15,499 nt of DNA from positions 1 through 15,499 of the forward strand of contig JAMOOS010000075.1 in NCBI GenBank assembly GCA_027065245.1, in the 5' to 3' direction. This stretch comes from Desulfuromonadaceae bacterium. Lineage in GTDB: Bacteria; Desulfobacterota; Desulfuromonadia; Desulfuromonadales; Desulfuromonadaceae. Position 1 is the first letter of the stretch. Each line of letters opens with the position of its first letter. Both the position numbers and the translations under genes were made by a program. Below are positions 7,255-14,934 of the stretch, one piece after another. The notes below the pieces were generated by a model. The model was not told the origin of the DNA. It made no database searches and saw only the letters and a program-made list of their open reading frames with translations.

Positions 7255-8178
7255 ATGACAAAAAAGAAAGGCACATCGGCAACAGGCGACAGCGACCGCA
7301 GCGGACTCATCATCTCCCACTACGGCGTGGCCGTGCAGGTACGGTTTGACGACGGCAATACCGGGCGGGTAAAAGTAAAACGCAACTCCGGCCATGTGGT
7401 GGGCGATCTGGTAACTGTACAGGGGGAAATACTACACCGGCTGCCGCGCCGCAACAGCCTGAAGCGCCGCGATCCTTTTGGCAAAGTGCGCATGCTGGCC
7501 GCCAACCTCGACGCCGTTGCCGTGGTTATCGCCGCCACACCGGCAACACCGCCCGGCTTCATTGAACGCGCACTGGTGGCAGCGCGTGCTGATGGCATTG
7601 CCCCCGCCATCATCGTCAACAAAACCGACCTAGCAAGCGGCAGCGAGCTGGCACAACAGTTGGCGAGCGAATTTCCCGCCACCACCATATTCCGTGTCAG
7701 CGCCCGCAGCGGCAGCGGACTGGATACGCTACGTTCCTGGCTGCAAGAGCGCCAGCGCACCGCCCTTATCGGAGTTTCCGGCGCCGGTAAAAGCTCGCTG
7801 CTCAATGCCCTGGTACCCGCCGCCACGCTGGCCACCGGCGCCATCAGCACCAGCGCCCACGGCCGCCACACCACCAGCGTCTCCACCCTTATCGACCTGC
7901 CCGGCGGCGGTCAACTGGTAGACACCCCCGGCTTTCGCGACTTTGCTCCGGTAGACGTAACCAGCGAGCAACTAGCGCTGTGGTTTCCCGGCATCGAGGA
8001 AGCTATTTGCACCGCCCCCTGCCGCTTCCGCAACTGCCGCCACCGCAACGAACCCGGTTGCGGCGTTCAGGCCGCCTTGCAATGCGGCACGCTGAGCGAA
8101 CAACGCTATCAACTGTATCTGGACACATTAACTGCCATCGAAATGATGGAACAACAACAAAGCGTGCGGCGCAAATAA
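7255..8178 (+). CDS. rsgA: ribosome small subunit-dependent GTPase A
   Basis: A 307-residue circularly permuted GTPase that acts late in 30S ribosome maturation. The domains are an N-terminal OB fold (about 15-65), then G motifs in permuted order: NKTD (G4, 122-125), SARSG (G5, 149-153), GVSGAGKSS (G1, 173-181), HTT (G2, 205-207) and DTPGF (G3, 223-227). The C-terminal zinc site is C256, C261, H263 and C269. It is shorter than E. coli RsgA (350), chiefly at the N-terminal extension, but all catalytic parts are there. The orn and psd genes that often adjoin rsgA are absent. It is the last clear housekeeping gene before the accessory region. Confidence 0.96.
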   Translation: MTKKKGTSATGDSDRSGLIISHYGVAVQVRFDDGNTGRVKVKRNSGHVVGDLVTVQGEILHRLPRRNSLKRRDPFGKVRMLAANLDAVAVVIAATPATPPGFIERALVAARADGIAPAIIVNKTDLASGSELAQQLASEFPATTIFRVSARSGSGLDTLRSWLQERQRTALIGVSGAGKSSLLNALVPAATLATGAISTSAHGRHTTSVSTLIDLPGGGQLVDTPGFRDFAPVDVTSEQLALWFPGIEEAICTAPCRFRNCRHRNEPGCGVQAALQCGTLSEQRYQLYLDTLTAIEMMEQQQSVRRK

Positions 8179-8259
8179 CCACAGCTAAAACCGTCGAATT
8201 TTCAGGAGCCTGTCGAGTGTAGCCACAGATAGTGGCCAGAGCAATGCCGTTCAGATTGT

Positions 8260-9021
8260 TCAAGCCACCAGTTGCAGCCCCATTTTGGCTGCCAACAATA
8301 ACAGCAAAACTCCAAGCCCTTTTTTTACTATGTTTGGGTCAAGGCGTGCGTGCATAACTTTCGTACCCAGGCTCCCCCCAGCATAAGCGGCAACTGCGGC
8401 TGGTACCATTAAAGTAAAATCACTACTGCCCATGCCGATATAAGCAAGCAAACCACTCAACGACGAAAACGGCACCACAAATGCGGTAATAACTGCAACT
8501 TTTTTCGGGTTGAATCCCATCATTATCAGCAACGGCGCGATCATACCGCCGCCACCTACGCCGAGTAGCCCCGAAAGATACCCTGCCGCCGCACCAATTA
8601 TCATTGGCGCCATGAGAGGGGTATCCTCACGATAATTATCGCTAAACCTGTTGGAGCGGAAAAATATCAACATCAGCCCTGAAAATAACAAGAACAGAGC
8701 AAATACCGCCAGCACCGCCGTCTTGGCTATCCAATGGCTCGACCACGCGCCCACAGGGGCGAGAAGGAATGAACTGACGATAATGGGTATCCCGAGTTTG
8801 AAATCAAGCCGTTTCGCGCGGATATTGCTGATGCTGGCACCAGTCATGCTCAGCGTGTTGGACAGCAACCCAACTGGTTTAGCCAGCATCAGCGGCATAC
8901 CCAGCCAACTAAACGATGGAACCAGCACCACCGCTGCCCCTACGCCACCAAGGGCAAAAATAAAACTCAAGCCAAAAGCCAGCGTAGTAACAATGAAAAT
9001 ATTTAATATTGTATGTTCCAT
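8260..9021 (-). CDS. TauE/SafE-family membrane transporter
   Basis: A 253-residue integral membrane protein with about eight helices in two repeats, the TauE/SafE pattern. Repeat one has FALGGVGAAVVLVPSFSWLG (23-42) and repeat two has LLGVGGGGMIAPLLIMMGF (about 153-171). Family members move sulfite, sulfoacetate or other small sulfur or carboxylate anions; the substrate here is not known. The ATG at 9021 has no strong ribosome binding site. It is the most distal gene of the minus-strand accessory unit and is separated from the FmdE gene by a transporter remnant, so its co-transcription is less certain than for the other three. It is convergent with rsgA, 81 bases apart. Confidence 0.88.
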   Translation of the reverse strand: MEHTILNIFIVTTLAFGLSFIFALGGVGAAVVLVPSFSWLGMPLMLAKPVGLLSNTLSMTGASISNIRAKRLDFKLGIPIIVSSFLLAPVGAWSSHWIAKTAVLAVFALFLLFSGLMLIFFRSNRFSDNYREDTPLMAPMIIGAAAGYLSGLLGVGGGGMIAPLLIMMGFNPKKVAVITAFVVPFSSLSGLLAYIGMGSSDFTLMVPAAVAAYAGGSLGTKVMHARLDPNIVKKGLGVLLLLLAAKMGLQLVA

Positions 9022-9103
9022 AGTAAGTACATTCTTCTATACATCCTGAATAAGTTTTATCCTGTTCATAAGCAATTCTACCACATTTAACCAGGCAGTG
9101 ATT

Positions 9104-9223
9104 TTACCCGCGTGCGCCAGTAATGCATCTACCCGCTTCAAATTGTAGCGTTACATGGTTGATCGCATAGTTTTTCTGGAGCGTATGCTCGATGGCGGTG
9201 GCGTAATTGGTCAACCATACTGT
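9104..9223 (-). pseudogene. C-terminal remnant of a cation diffusion facilitator (CzcD-like) transporter
   Basis: An open stretch of 39 codons ending in TAA at 9104-9106 reads ATAIEHTLQKNYAI then NHVTLQFEAGRC. This matches the cytoplasmic C-terminal end of CDF zinc/cobalt/cadmium transporters (a helix, then I-x-HvTlQ-E, then a late Cys). No start codon, membrane part or ribosome binding site goes with it. It sits between the FmdE and TauE genes on the same strand. I read it as the leftover end of a metal-efflux gene lost by deletion or replacement. Identification rests on the short motif alone. Confidence 0.55.
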
Positions 9224-9258
9224 CCCTCCGCTTTCCCGTCTTCGCGACTGCTTGTTTA

Positions 9259-9858
9259 TTACTCAGCGGCGCAAGGAATACAAACAGCGCCGACAGGAGA
9301 CTGCTGCAGCTTGTTGACAAATGTCAACTCGCCACATTTAGCACATGGCTCAGCATCGAAAACCCCTTTCCCTGTTTGCACTTCAAGTTGCATCACCTCG
9401 CTGATATTGAGAAACTCTTCTGGCGGCAGATTGAGGATGCGCTCCACCATTGGGTCTACCAGCTTGGGATCGATATCTTGAGGCGGTACGCCAGCTTTAC
9501 GCTGCTGAACGAAAGGTGATTGTAGTGCTTTGCTGAAAAATTCATTTTTCAGCGCTACACGCACGGCGCGTCCGGTGCTTGTCTCAATTAAGGTAAATGC
9601 CATTTTATTGTAATACAATTTTTTGAAATTAGACTTACCATAGGTACATCCGGTAGCCGTCATCACGCCATCGGCGAAACAGCCGGCAGCGTGTCCTTCG
9701 CCGGTTTCTATAAGTACGCGCAACTCCTTGTCCTGGGCGCGTTCGACACCAAGGGCTGCCATTGCCGCCAACCCGGCGCGCAAGCCCGATGGCATTGCAG
9801 GACATTTATGACCGTGAAATTTCATGCCGACTTCGAATAATTCATTTAAGTTGTTCAT
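9259..9858 (-). CDS. FmdE-domain protein with C-terminal zinc ribbon
   Basis: A 199-residue protein. The FmdE domain starts at about residue 5 with the signature FHGHKCP (H15, H17, C19) and continues with AAGCFADGV (C60) and TGCTYGKSN (C71), the metal-binding cysteines of the family. A second part (about 95-165) is helical. The C-terminus is a C4 ribbon with C172, C175, C193 and C196. FmdE was named from an operon for molybdenum formylmethanofuran dehydrogenase, but most members occur in bacteria and archaea without that enzyme, and their role is unclear. No molybdenum enzyme is present here. A clear AGGAG lies 7 bases before the ATG. It follows the thioredoxin-like gene after 187 bases. Confidence 0.88.
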   Translation of the reverse strand: MNNLNELFEVGMKFHGHKCPAMPSGLRAGLAAMAALGVERAQDKELRVLIETGEGHAAGCFADGVMTATGCTYGKSNFKKLYYNKMAFTLIETSTGRAVRVALKNEFFSKALQSPFVQQRKAGVPPQDIDPKLVDPMVERILNLPPEEFLNISEVMQLEVQTGKGVFDAEPCAKCGELTFVNKLQQSPVGAVCIPCAAE

Positions 9859-10023
9859 GGTTGTTCTCCTGTGTAGTTAGAGGTTTAAGCTGGAATCGTA
9901 CCTAAATTAAAATGACCCTACCTAGTCATCGAGATAACAAGACAGAATCACGCCAAAAAGCTAACAAACTGTCCACGCGACACAAGCACTGGTGGTGCTC
10001 ATCGGCAATAGTATTAAAGTGGC

Positions 10024-10042
10024 GCCAATCCAACTGGTTGGC
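10024..10042 (-). terminator. weak hairpin after the thioredoxin-like gene
   Basis: GCCAATCC (10024-10031) and GGTTGGC (10036-10042) pair over 7 bp with one bulged base around a 4-base loop, immediately after the stop codon. There is no proper T-run, so it may attenuate or protect the mRNA rather than end it. Confidence 0.3.
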
Positions 10043-10045
10043 ATT

Positions 10046-10282
10046 TTATCCCCGCAACAGTTTTTCGATATCTGTAGTAGCGGGAACTTTTCCTACCGCC
10101 ACTACTTTGCCGTTAATCACTAGCGCAGGAGTGGTCATCACCCCAAAGGTCATGATCTGGTTGATGTCGGTGACCTTGTCCAACTCGTAGTCGATGCCAA
10201 GGTTATCAGCTGCTTGTTTGGCAGCGTCAGCTAATTTTTGACATTTGGCACAGCCGGTGCCGAGGATTTGGATTTTTTTCAT
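10046..10282 (-). CDS. small thioredoxin-like protein (redox-active disulfide protein 2 type)
   Basis: A 78-residue minimal thioredoxin fold. The active site is CAKC at residues 11-14 in LGTGCAKC, and the cis-proline loop is MTTPALVINGKVV. Length and layout match the TIGR00412 group, which is commonly found beside COG0701 permeases and ArsR-type regulators. It has no signal peptide and should act in the cytoplasm, passing electrons or binding a thiophilic ligand. The ATG at 10282 is chosen because AAGGAG lies 7 bases upstream; an earlier in-frame ATG at 10339 would add an unlikely 19-residue head. It follows the permease gene by 77 bases. Confidence 0.9.
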   Translation of the reverse strand: MKKIQILGTGCAKCQKLADAAKQAADNLGIDYELDKVTDINQIMTFGVMTTPALVINGKVVAVGKVPATTDIEKLLRG

Positions 10283-10359
10283 TATTTTGCTCCTTGTGGA
10301 TATTGGATTTATAATTCTGCATGATGGATGGCCGCCCAACTAGGGCAGGTGCTAAATAG

Positions 10360-11667
10360 TTAGAAAAATGCTCCATAGATCAGTCCGCTTACCGTTGCCA
10401 TGGACATAACCAATGATACGAAAACCATAGTTTTTTTAGTGCCCATTACGCTACGGATCACCAGCATGTTGGGCAGAGACAGCGCCGGCCCAGCCAGTAA
10501 TAGCGCCAGTGCCGGGCCTTTGCCCATCCCTGCACCAATTAAGCCTTGCAGAATTGGCACTTCGGTGAGGGTGGCAAAATACATGAAGGCGCCGAAAACC
10601 GAGGCGAACAAGTTGGCAAACAGTGAGTTGCCGCCCACTAGCGAAACTACCCATTGAGAGGGGATTAACCCTTCGTGACCGGGGCGACCGAGCAAAACTC
10701 CGGCGATCAGGACGCCGATGAGCAACAGCGGCAGAATCTTTTTGGCAAAATCCCAGCTTTCGGCAAACCATTCGCCCATTTCACCATCGCGCGTCGATTT
10801 AAGATTGCTCAGCAGCGATAAGCCGATCACCCCAAGGGTAAATGCCAATTCCGGGTGTTCTGGGAGAATTAGTGCCATGATAGCTGCGGGAAGAGCCGCG
10901 ATAATGACTCTGCCGAATCCAAGCTTGAACCAGGTGGCCAGCATGATTGCCAAGGCAACGGAGAAACCGCTGGTGATGATCCATTTGGCGGCGTAAATAT
11001 CGTGCCATATACCGCTGTTGTCAGCAGCCTTACCCCAATTGGCAAAGACTAGGATACCGATCATGCTGGAAAAGTACAGTGCGCTCTGCCATAGCGGACG
11101 CGTTACCTCTGTATCTGCTACCAATGGAGCTGTGGCGGCTTTTTCCGCCTCTTCATGGCGAAAGAAAAAGTGCATCGCCAAGCCGATGACAACCGCGAAG
11201 ACGACAGCACCTACAGCGCGGGCGATTCCCATCTCGGGGCCAAGGATGCGTGCCGTCAATACAATAGCCAAAATGTTGATGGCGGGACCGGAATACAAAA
11301 AAGCACAGGCGGGGCCAAGACCGGCACCCATGCGGTAAATACCGGCGAACAGCGGCAGAATTGTACACGAACATACCGCTAAAATAGTCCCGGATACAGA
11401 AGCGACACCATAGGCGATAACCTTTTTGGCGTTGGGACCGAGATATTTCATTACCGCGGCCTGACTGACAAAGACCGCTACCGCACCAGCGATAAAGAAG
11501 GCCGGTACCAGACACAGCAGCACATGCTCGCGTGCGTACCATTTAACCAGATACAGTGACTCCAACAGCGCGTGCTGAACACGTGCTGATTCAACGGGAA
11601 GAAAAAAACAGCCGCTGAATACAGCCACTATCCACAGCAGGGGTTTCCACTCCTTGTTCCATTCCAT
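10360..11667 (-). CDS. COG0701/YraQ-type permease (DUF318; ArsP-related)
   Basis: A 435-residue membrane protein with about ten to eleven helices in two halves. The signature is AVCSCTILPLFAGIYRMGAG, with C99-S-C101 in a helix, followed by FLYSGPAINILA. A matching motif in the second half includes TLTEVPILQGLIGAGMGKGP and AGPALSLPNMLV. In the family, the characterised ArsP exports trivalent organoarsenicals using membrane cysteines; YraQ-like members are otherwise uncharacterised. The cysteines and adjoining thioredoxin suggest a thiophilic cargo, but the substrate is an inference. AAGGA lies 7 bases before the ATG. It is the first gene of the minus-strand unit, with an operator-bearing promoter 130 bases upstream. 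Confidence 0.87.
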   Translation of the reverse strand: MEWNKEWKPLLWIVAVFSGCFFLPVESARVQHALLESLYLVKWYAREHVLLCLVPAFFIAGAVAVFVSQAAVMKYLGPNAKKVIAYGVASVSGTILAVCSCTILPLFAGIYRMGAGLGPACAFLYSGPAINILAIVLTARILGPEMGIARAVGAVVFAVVIGLAMHFFFRHEEAEKAATAPLVADTEVTRPLWQSALYFSSMIGILVFANWGKAADNSGIWHDIYAAKWIITSGFSVALAIMLATWFKLGFGRVIIAALPAAIMALILPEHPELAFTLGVIGLSLLSNLKSTRDGEMGEWFAESWDFAKKILPLLLIGVLIAGVLLGRPGHEGLIPSQWVVSLVGGNSLFANLFASVFGAFMYFATLTEVPILQGLIGAGMGKGPALALLLAGPALSLPNMLVIRSVMGTKKTMVFVSLVMSMATVSGLIYGAFF

Positions 11668-11677
11668 AGCGTTTTCC

Positions 11678-11699
11678 TTATTGGCAAAATTACCAAATA
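11678..11699 (-). promoter_or_regulatory. second operator-like site next to the permease start
   Basis: Read on the minus strand, this 22-base site has TATTTGG at its left end and TTGCCAA near its right end, and agrees with the palindrome at 11789-11810 at 17 of 22 positions with the same spacing. It ends beside the permease ribosome binding site. Binding here could block elongation or translation, or support looping with the first site (centres 111 bases apart). Confidence 0.5.
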
Positions 11700-11788
11700 G
11701 ATGGGTGCAATAAAACCGGCATTGCCACTATGCTGTTGCTGGCTGTCAATAATGTATGCTCCAAGATGCGCAGGTTCCCCACTCCACC

Positions 11789-11826
11789 TATTTGGCAATA
11801 TAGCCAAATATTCGTACCGCTGTCAA
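11789..11826 (-). promoter_or_regulatory. promoter with palindromic operator for the permease operon
   Basis: On the minus strand TTGACA (11826-11821), an 18-base spacer and TATATT (11802-11797). The -10 box is exactly the 6-base centre of a perfect palindrome with 8-base arms TATTTGGC and GCCAAATA (11789-11810). This is the layout expected for a dimeric repressor that occludes the -10 box, similar in style to ArsR/SmtB-type operators. No candidate repressor gene lies next to it in the window; the 88 bases between the two operator sites do not encode a recognisable one. Confidence 0.65.
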
Positions 11827-11846
11827 CGAGTGAGTTTATGTTGTCG

Positions 11847-13088
11847 TCACACGGGCAGATTACGTCCCTTATTTCCATCACCTGCGCCACTCTTCACACT
11901 ACACGGCTCGCGGCGCCCCATTTCCAGACGGGTAAAATCGAGCAGATCATCGACAATTGACGACAATTGTTCGCTTTTATCTACGATAATCTGCAGATAT
12001 TCGCGCCGCTGCTGCTGCGGCAGACTTTCATCGCCAAGCAACAGCTCAGCAAAGCCCATAACCGCCGTCAGCGGTGTGCGCAGTTCGTGCGCGACCCCGG
12101 AGATAAATTCACTCTTTCGCCGCGACATCTTGCGCAACACGGTAACATCCTGCAGCGTTACCACGACCCCGTCGCAACTGCCGTGAGCGGCAACAATACG
12201 GGAAAAACGCGCCTGAAAGGTTCTCGGTTTCTCATGCTGGCGATCAAACATATCTACATCAATTGCATTGCGATTATTGGTACCGGCTTGTACCTGGCGC
12301 AACCAAAGGTTGAACTCCCCTTCGGGAAACAACTGCGCAGCATCCATACCGATTACATCATCAGCCGATTTCCCCAAAATATGCAACGCGCTGGCATTAA
12401 TGGCTGTAACCGCGCAGTCATTATCAAAAACCAGCAATCCGTCAGCCATAGATGACAGTATGGCATCTATCTTGTTGCGCCCTTCTTCAGCCGCTACCAG
12501 AGCCTTTTTCAACTCCAGCTCCACTTTTTTGTACGCCGAAATATCACTGTGGGCGCCGACCACACGCCTGGGCGTGCCGTCGTGATTGCGCTCCACCACC
12601 ATCCCACGCGACAGAATCCACTTCCAGCCGCCGTCTTTAGTGCGCAGCCGAAATTCACTGACAAAATAATCATCACCACCAGCGATACATTGCTGGCACC
12701 TGTCCATGGTAGCCGCCAAATCATCGGGATGAATCAGGCTTTGCCACTGGCTGAACGTTGGCTCCAGCTCATCTGGAGAGTAACCGAGCATCAGGCACCA
12801 GCGTTCACCAACCTTGCCAACACCAGTGGTAGCGTCCCAATCCCAAAAACCATCCCGCGTCCCTTCCAGCACCAGTCGCAGTCGTTCCATGTCCTGTTGC
12901 TGCTGTCGCCGTGAGCGCAACAGCAGCACCGTGAGCACCAGCAACAACAGACTGACAACAGCAAAAAACCAGCGCTCGCAGGTATCGATATAACAAACTG
13001 CATCGCCGGTGGCAGCGACGCACTTGCCGCTCCAGCAAAAAACGGCAGCCGCACATGACACCACCGGCTGCCAGTTACAACATTTCAT
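11847..13088 (-). CDS. PAS-PAS-HisKA sensor kinase lacking its ATPase domain (truncated)
   Basis: A 413-residue protein. A short N-terminal region with several cysteines precedes one membrane helix at about 40-57. PAS domain 1 spans about 68-190 with a PAC segment (FRLRTKDGGWKWI). PAS 2 covers about 203-315. HisKA spans about 322-392 with the phosphoacceptor H334 in GVAHELRTPL. The protein then runs about twenty unrelated residues and stops. The HATPase domain with N, G1 and G2 boxes is missing, and I find no reading frame downstream that supplies it. It can therefore be a substrate for phosphorylation at most, and is probably a broken gene. GGAGAG before the ATG at 13088 shows a normal start. 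The break lies just upstream of the permease promoter. Confidence 0.85.
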   Translation of the reverse strand: MKCCNWQPVVSCAAAVFCWSGKCVAATGDAVCYIDTCERWFFAVVSLLLLVLTVLLLRSRRQQQQDMERLRLVLEGTRDGFWDWDATTGVGKVGERWCLMLGYSPDELEPTFSQWQSLIHPDDLAATMDRCQQCIAGGDDYFVSEFRLRTKDGGWKWILSRGMVVERNHDGTPRRVVGAHSDISAYKKVELELKKALVAAEEGRNKIDAILSSMADGLLVFDNDCAVTAINASALHILGKSADDVIGMDAAQLFPEGEFNLWLRQVQAGTNNRNAIDVDMFDRQHEKPRTFQARFSRIVAAHGSCDGVVVTLQDVTVLRKMSRRKSEFISGVAHELRTPLTAVMGFAELLLGDESLPQQQRREYLQIIVDKSEQLSSIVDDLLDFTRLEMGRREPCSVKSGAGDGNKGRNLPV

Positions 13089-13245
13089 TACCGCTCTCCA
13101 TCAATATAATTTAATATTTTCAGCACCATACCTGCTTATACAGCGTATGGCAACATTTATGACCATCCCAAGATCCAAGATAGGAAATGAAAAAACCTCT
13201 AAAATGTGCCTTTCTCCTGTTTTCATCCCATGCCACACTCCCCTC

Positions 13246-13574
13246 ATGCCAAGGCAGGCCCGCATAGACGCTCTTGGTGCGCTTTATCATATTAATCTGC
13301 CGAGGAACTGGGCGCTGCACGATTTTTTAAGATGACTGAGACCGTGATGGCTTTGCTGGTCGCTTGTCGACTATTTTGCCAGAGGCGCGACCCGCTGCTA
13401 CGCCTTGACAATCACCGGACATGACGGGTACCGGGCGTATTGCCATACACCCTTGTAAAACGAACCTTTGCCAGAGAGATTGGCGCAACTCAATCTGCGG
13501 TGAGCCGTGCGGCTGAGCGAGGATGGGGGATTGCTGGCGGGGTTGATGTCAGGCTTGCAGAACAAAAAGCATAA
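13246..13574 (+). pseudogene. decayed Y1 transposase (REP-associated/IS200-like)
   Basis: The opening codons read MPRQARIDALGALYHI, the near-invariant N-terminus of this transposase group, and the first frame stops at 13333-13335. In a shifted frame DRDGFAGRLSTILPEA matches the next family segment, then another shift gives TRCYAL. A third frame near the end reads AREIGATQSAVSRAAERG, the C-terminal helix-turn-helix of full-length members, and ends at 13572-13574. Only about 110 codons remain of the 200 to 320 expected, the HUH motif and catalytic Tyr are not found, and at least three frames are needed. It is an inactive relic. The following 140 bases up to the WYL gene hold nothing I can name. 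Confidence 0.75.
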
Positions 13575-13714
13575 TTATATGGGCATCACTCTTCGTCTTT
13601 CCTGGCTCGGAACTCTTTGTATTCAATGTGTTTTTGGCGAAATTATTGAAACCATTGTAACACAAGTGAGCTTCCAAGCCTTTTATTTACGTTTTTGTGA
13701 GATAGCAGTGCCTT

Positions 13715-14719
13715 TTAACCATACATTCCAACCATATTCTGACACGTCTCCCGCATATGCCGCCGCAACTCCAGTGGGTTCAACACCTCCACTTGATCGC
13801 CAAACGCCAGCAACCACCAGCGTAATTGAGCGGTGTCTTCTACGTCAGCGGTTAACAAAATCTTCCCATCCGGCTGAGGTTTTAATTGTTGGGTTTGATT
13901 AAGCGGTGATTCTGCCAGGTGCTTTGCGACATAAGCATCAAACAGGCATTCCAGCTTAATGCTACCTTCACTTTGCGGAAAATTGAAATTGCCCTTAGCG
14001 ATATATGCTTTTAATTTAAAATCTACCGGTAATGTTGCCGGTTCATCTAATACTTGTGCAGAGGTTATTCGGTGAACGGCAATCTGGCGTAGATCTTCAT
14101 AATCCCAGAACGTGCAAACTAAATAAGCGACGTTATCGACAAATACCAGTCCCAACGGGTGGACTTTAGCTGGCTGAGTTTTGCTGTCGGTGCGGTTATT
14201 GTATGCAAGCTCCAATTGTTTTTCGAGTAGTAATCCATCATAGACAGCACTTAAAATCAGCGGATCAATTGCCGGTGATTCCAGCGTGAGGTGACGGGAA
14301 ATACGCGTAATTTTTTGTGGCCATTTGGCAACGCCGCCATTTTCCAGTTTAGCCAGAACTTCATTAGCACACCTGCCGTATGGTTTGAGAAAATTCAAGC
14401 AACTCTCCGGCAACATATTACCTAAATGGAGATCGATCATTTTAAATGCCAGTGCCGCATGGGGATCCATCCCCGGAATATCAAAAACAGCGGCATCTTC
14501 TGCCCATTTCCATCCTGAAATGCGTTCATCATCACTGACCAGTGGAAACTGACGCGATAATTCCTTCAGATCACGTTGAATGGTGCGTAAAGAAACATCC
14601 AGCCCCATCTCGCCCAATGCCTGCTGAAAATATTTTGTCCCCTTGCGCCCACGGCGAGGTATCCGGTTTAACAGCAACCATTGCCGTTTTAATGTCTCAT
14701 AACTTTTACTGCTACCCAC
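13715..14719 (-). CDS. WYL-domain transcriptional regulator
   Basis: A 334-residue protein. A winged helix-turn-helix covers about residues 5-70, including VSLRTIQRDLKELS, the recognition helix of the YafY/DeoR-like type. The WYL domain at about 165-240 has KVHPLGLVFVDNVAYLVCTFWDYEDLRQIAVHRI split over its strands, and a WCX-type C-terminal domain covers about 250-330. WYL proteins sense ligands, often nucleic-acid fragments or nucleotides, and many control defence or DNA-damage genes. The start codon is preceded by AGGAGG. It is divergent from a 44-codon ORF over a spacer with palindromes. It appears intact, and its base composition is more AT-rich than the left half of the window. Confidence 0.9.
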   Translation of the reverse strand: MGSSKSYETLKRQWLLLNRIPRRGRKGTKYFQQALGEMGLDVSLRTIQRDLKELSRQFPLVSDDERISGWKWAEDAAVFDIPGMDPHAALAFKMIDLHLGNMLPESCLNFLKPYGRCANEVLAKLENGGVAKWPQKITRISRHLTLESPAIDPLILSAVYDGLLLEKQLELAYNNRTDSKTQPAKVHPLGLVFVDNVAYLVCTFWDYEDLRQIAVHRITSAQVLDEPATLPVDFKLKAYIAKGNFNFPQSEGSIKLECLFDAYVAKHLAESPLNQTQQLKPQPDGKILLTADVEDTAQLRWWLLAFGDQVEVLNPLELRRHMRETCQNMVGMYG

Positions 14720-14828
14720 AATAAATTCCTCCTGAGCTTGAATACAGGATACCGACCTCTAGCGGCAATTTGCGTCGCATAGATCTAAGTATAAGCGTAA
14801 ATGCCGACTAAAAGCAAAATTATCACTA

Positions 14829-14869
14829 TCTCCGATATCAATTAAATATTGAACGTCCAATATCCGAGA
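14829..14869. promoter_or_regulatory. nested palindromes in the WYL/small-ORF spacer
   Basis: ATATTG (14846-14851) and CAATAT (14858-14863) form a perfect inverted repeat around AACGTC. Outside them TCTCCGATAT (14829-14838) and ATATCCGAGA (14860-14869) pair at 9 of 10 positions. The location between divergent genes, one of them a regulator, suggests an operator for the WYL protein. Confidence 0.42.
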
Positions 14870-14934
14870 GCCACATCTTGTCGCGTAGCTCGTGTATATT
14901 ATCAGGACATAGAATAATACCAAGGAGGAACAAT

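Noticed and set aside
7320..7886. 188-codon frame opposite rsgA
   Set aside because: Antisense shadow of rsgA; the Ala/Ser/Arg-rich composition is typical of a reverse frame in GC-rich coding DNA.
9155..9481. Plus-strand frame across the CDF remnant and FmdE 3' end
   Set aside because: It is antisense to the FmdE zinc ribbon and shows no recognisable domain.
9859..10045. Possible small ORF or gene remnant in the FmdE-thioredoxin gap on the minus strand
   Set aside because: A short His/Cys-containing frame exists, but without a start signal or a recognisable family match.
11690..11890. 66-codon minus-strand frame between kinase and permease, possible lost repressor
   Set aside because: No ribosome binding site, no helix-turn-helix, and it reads across both operator sites; it resembles no ArsR-type protein.
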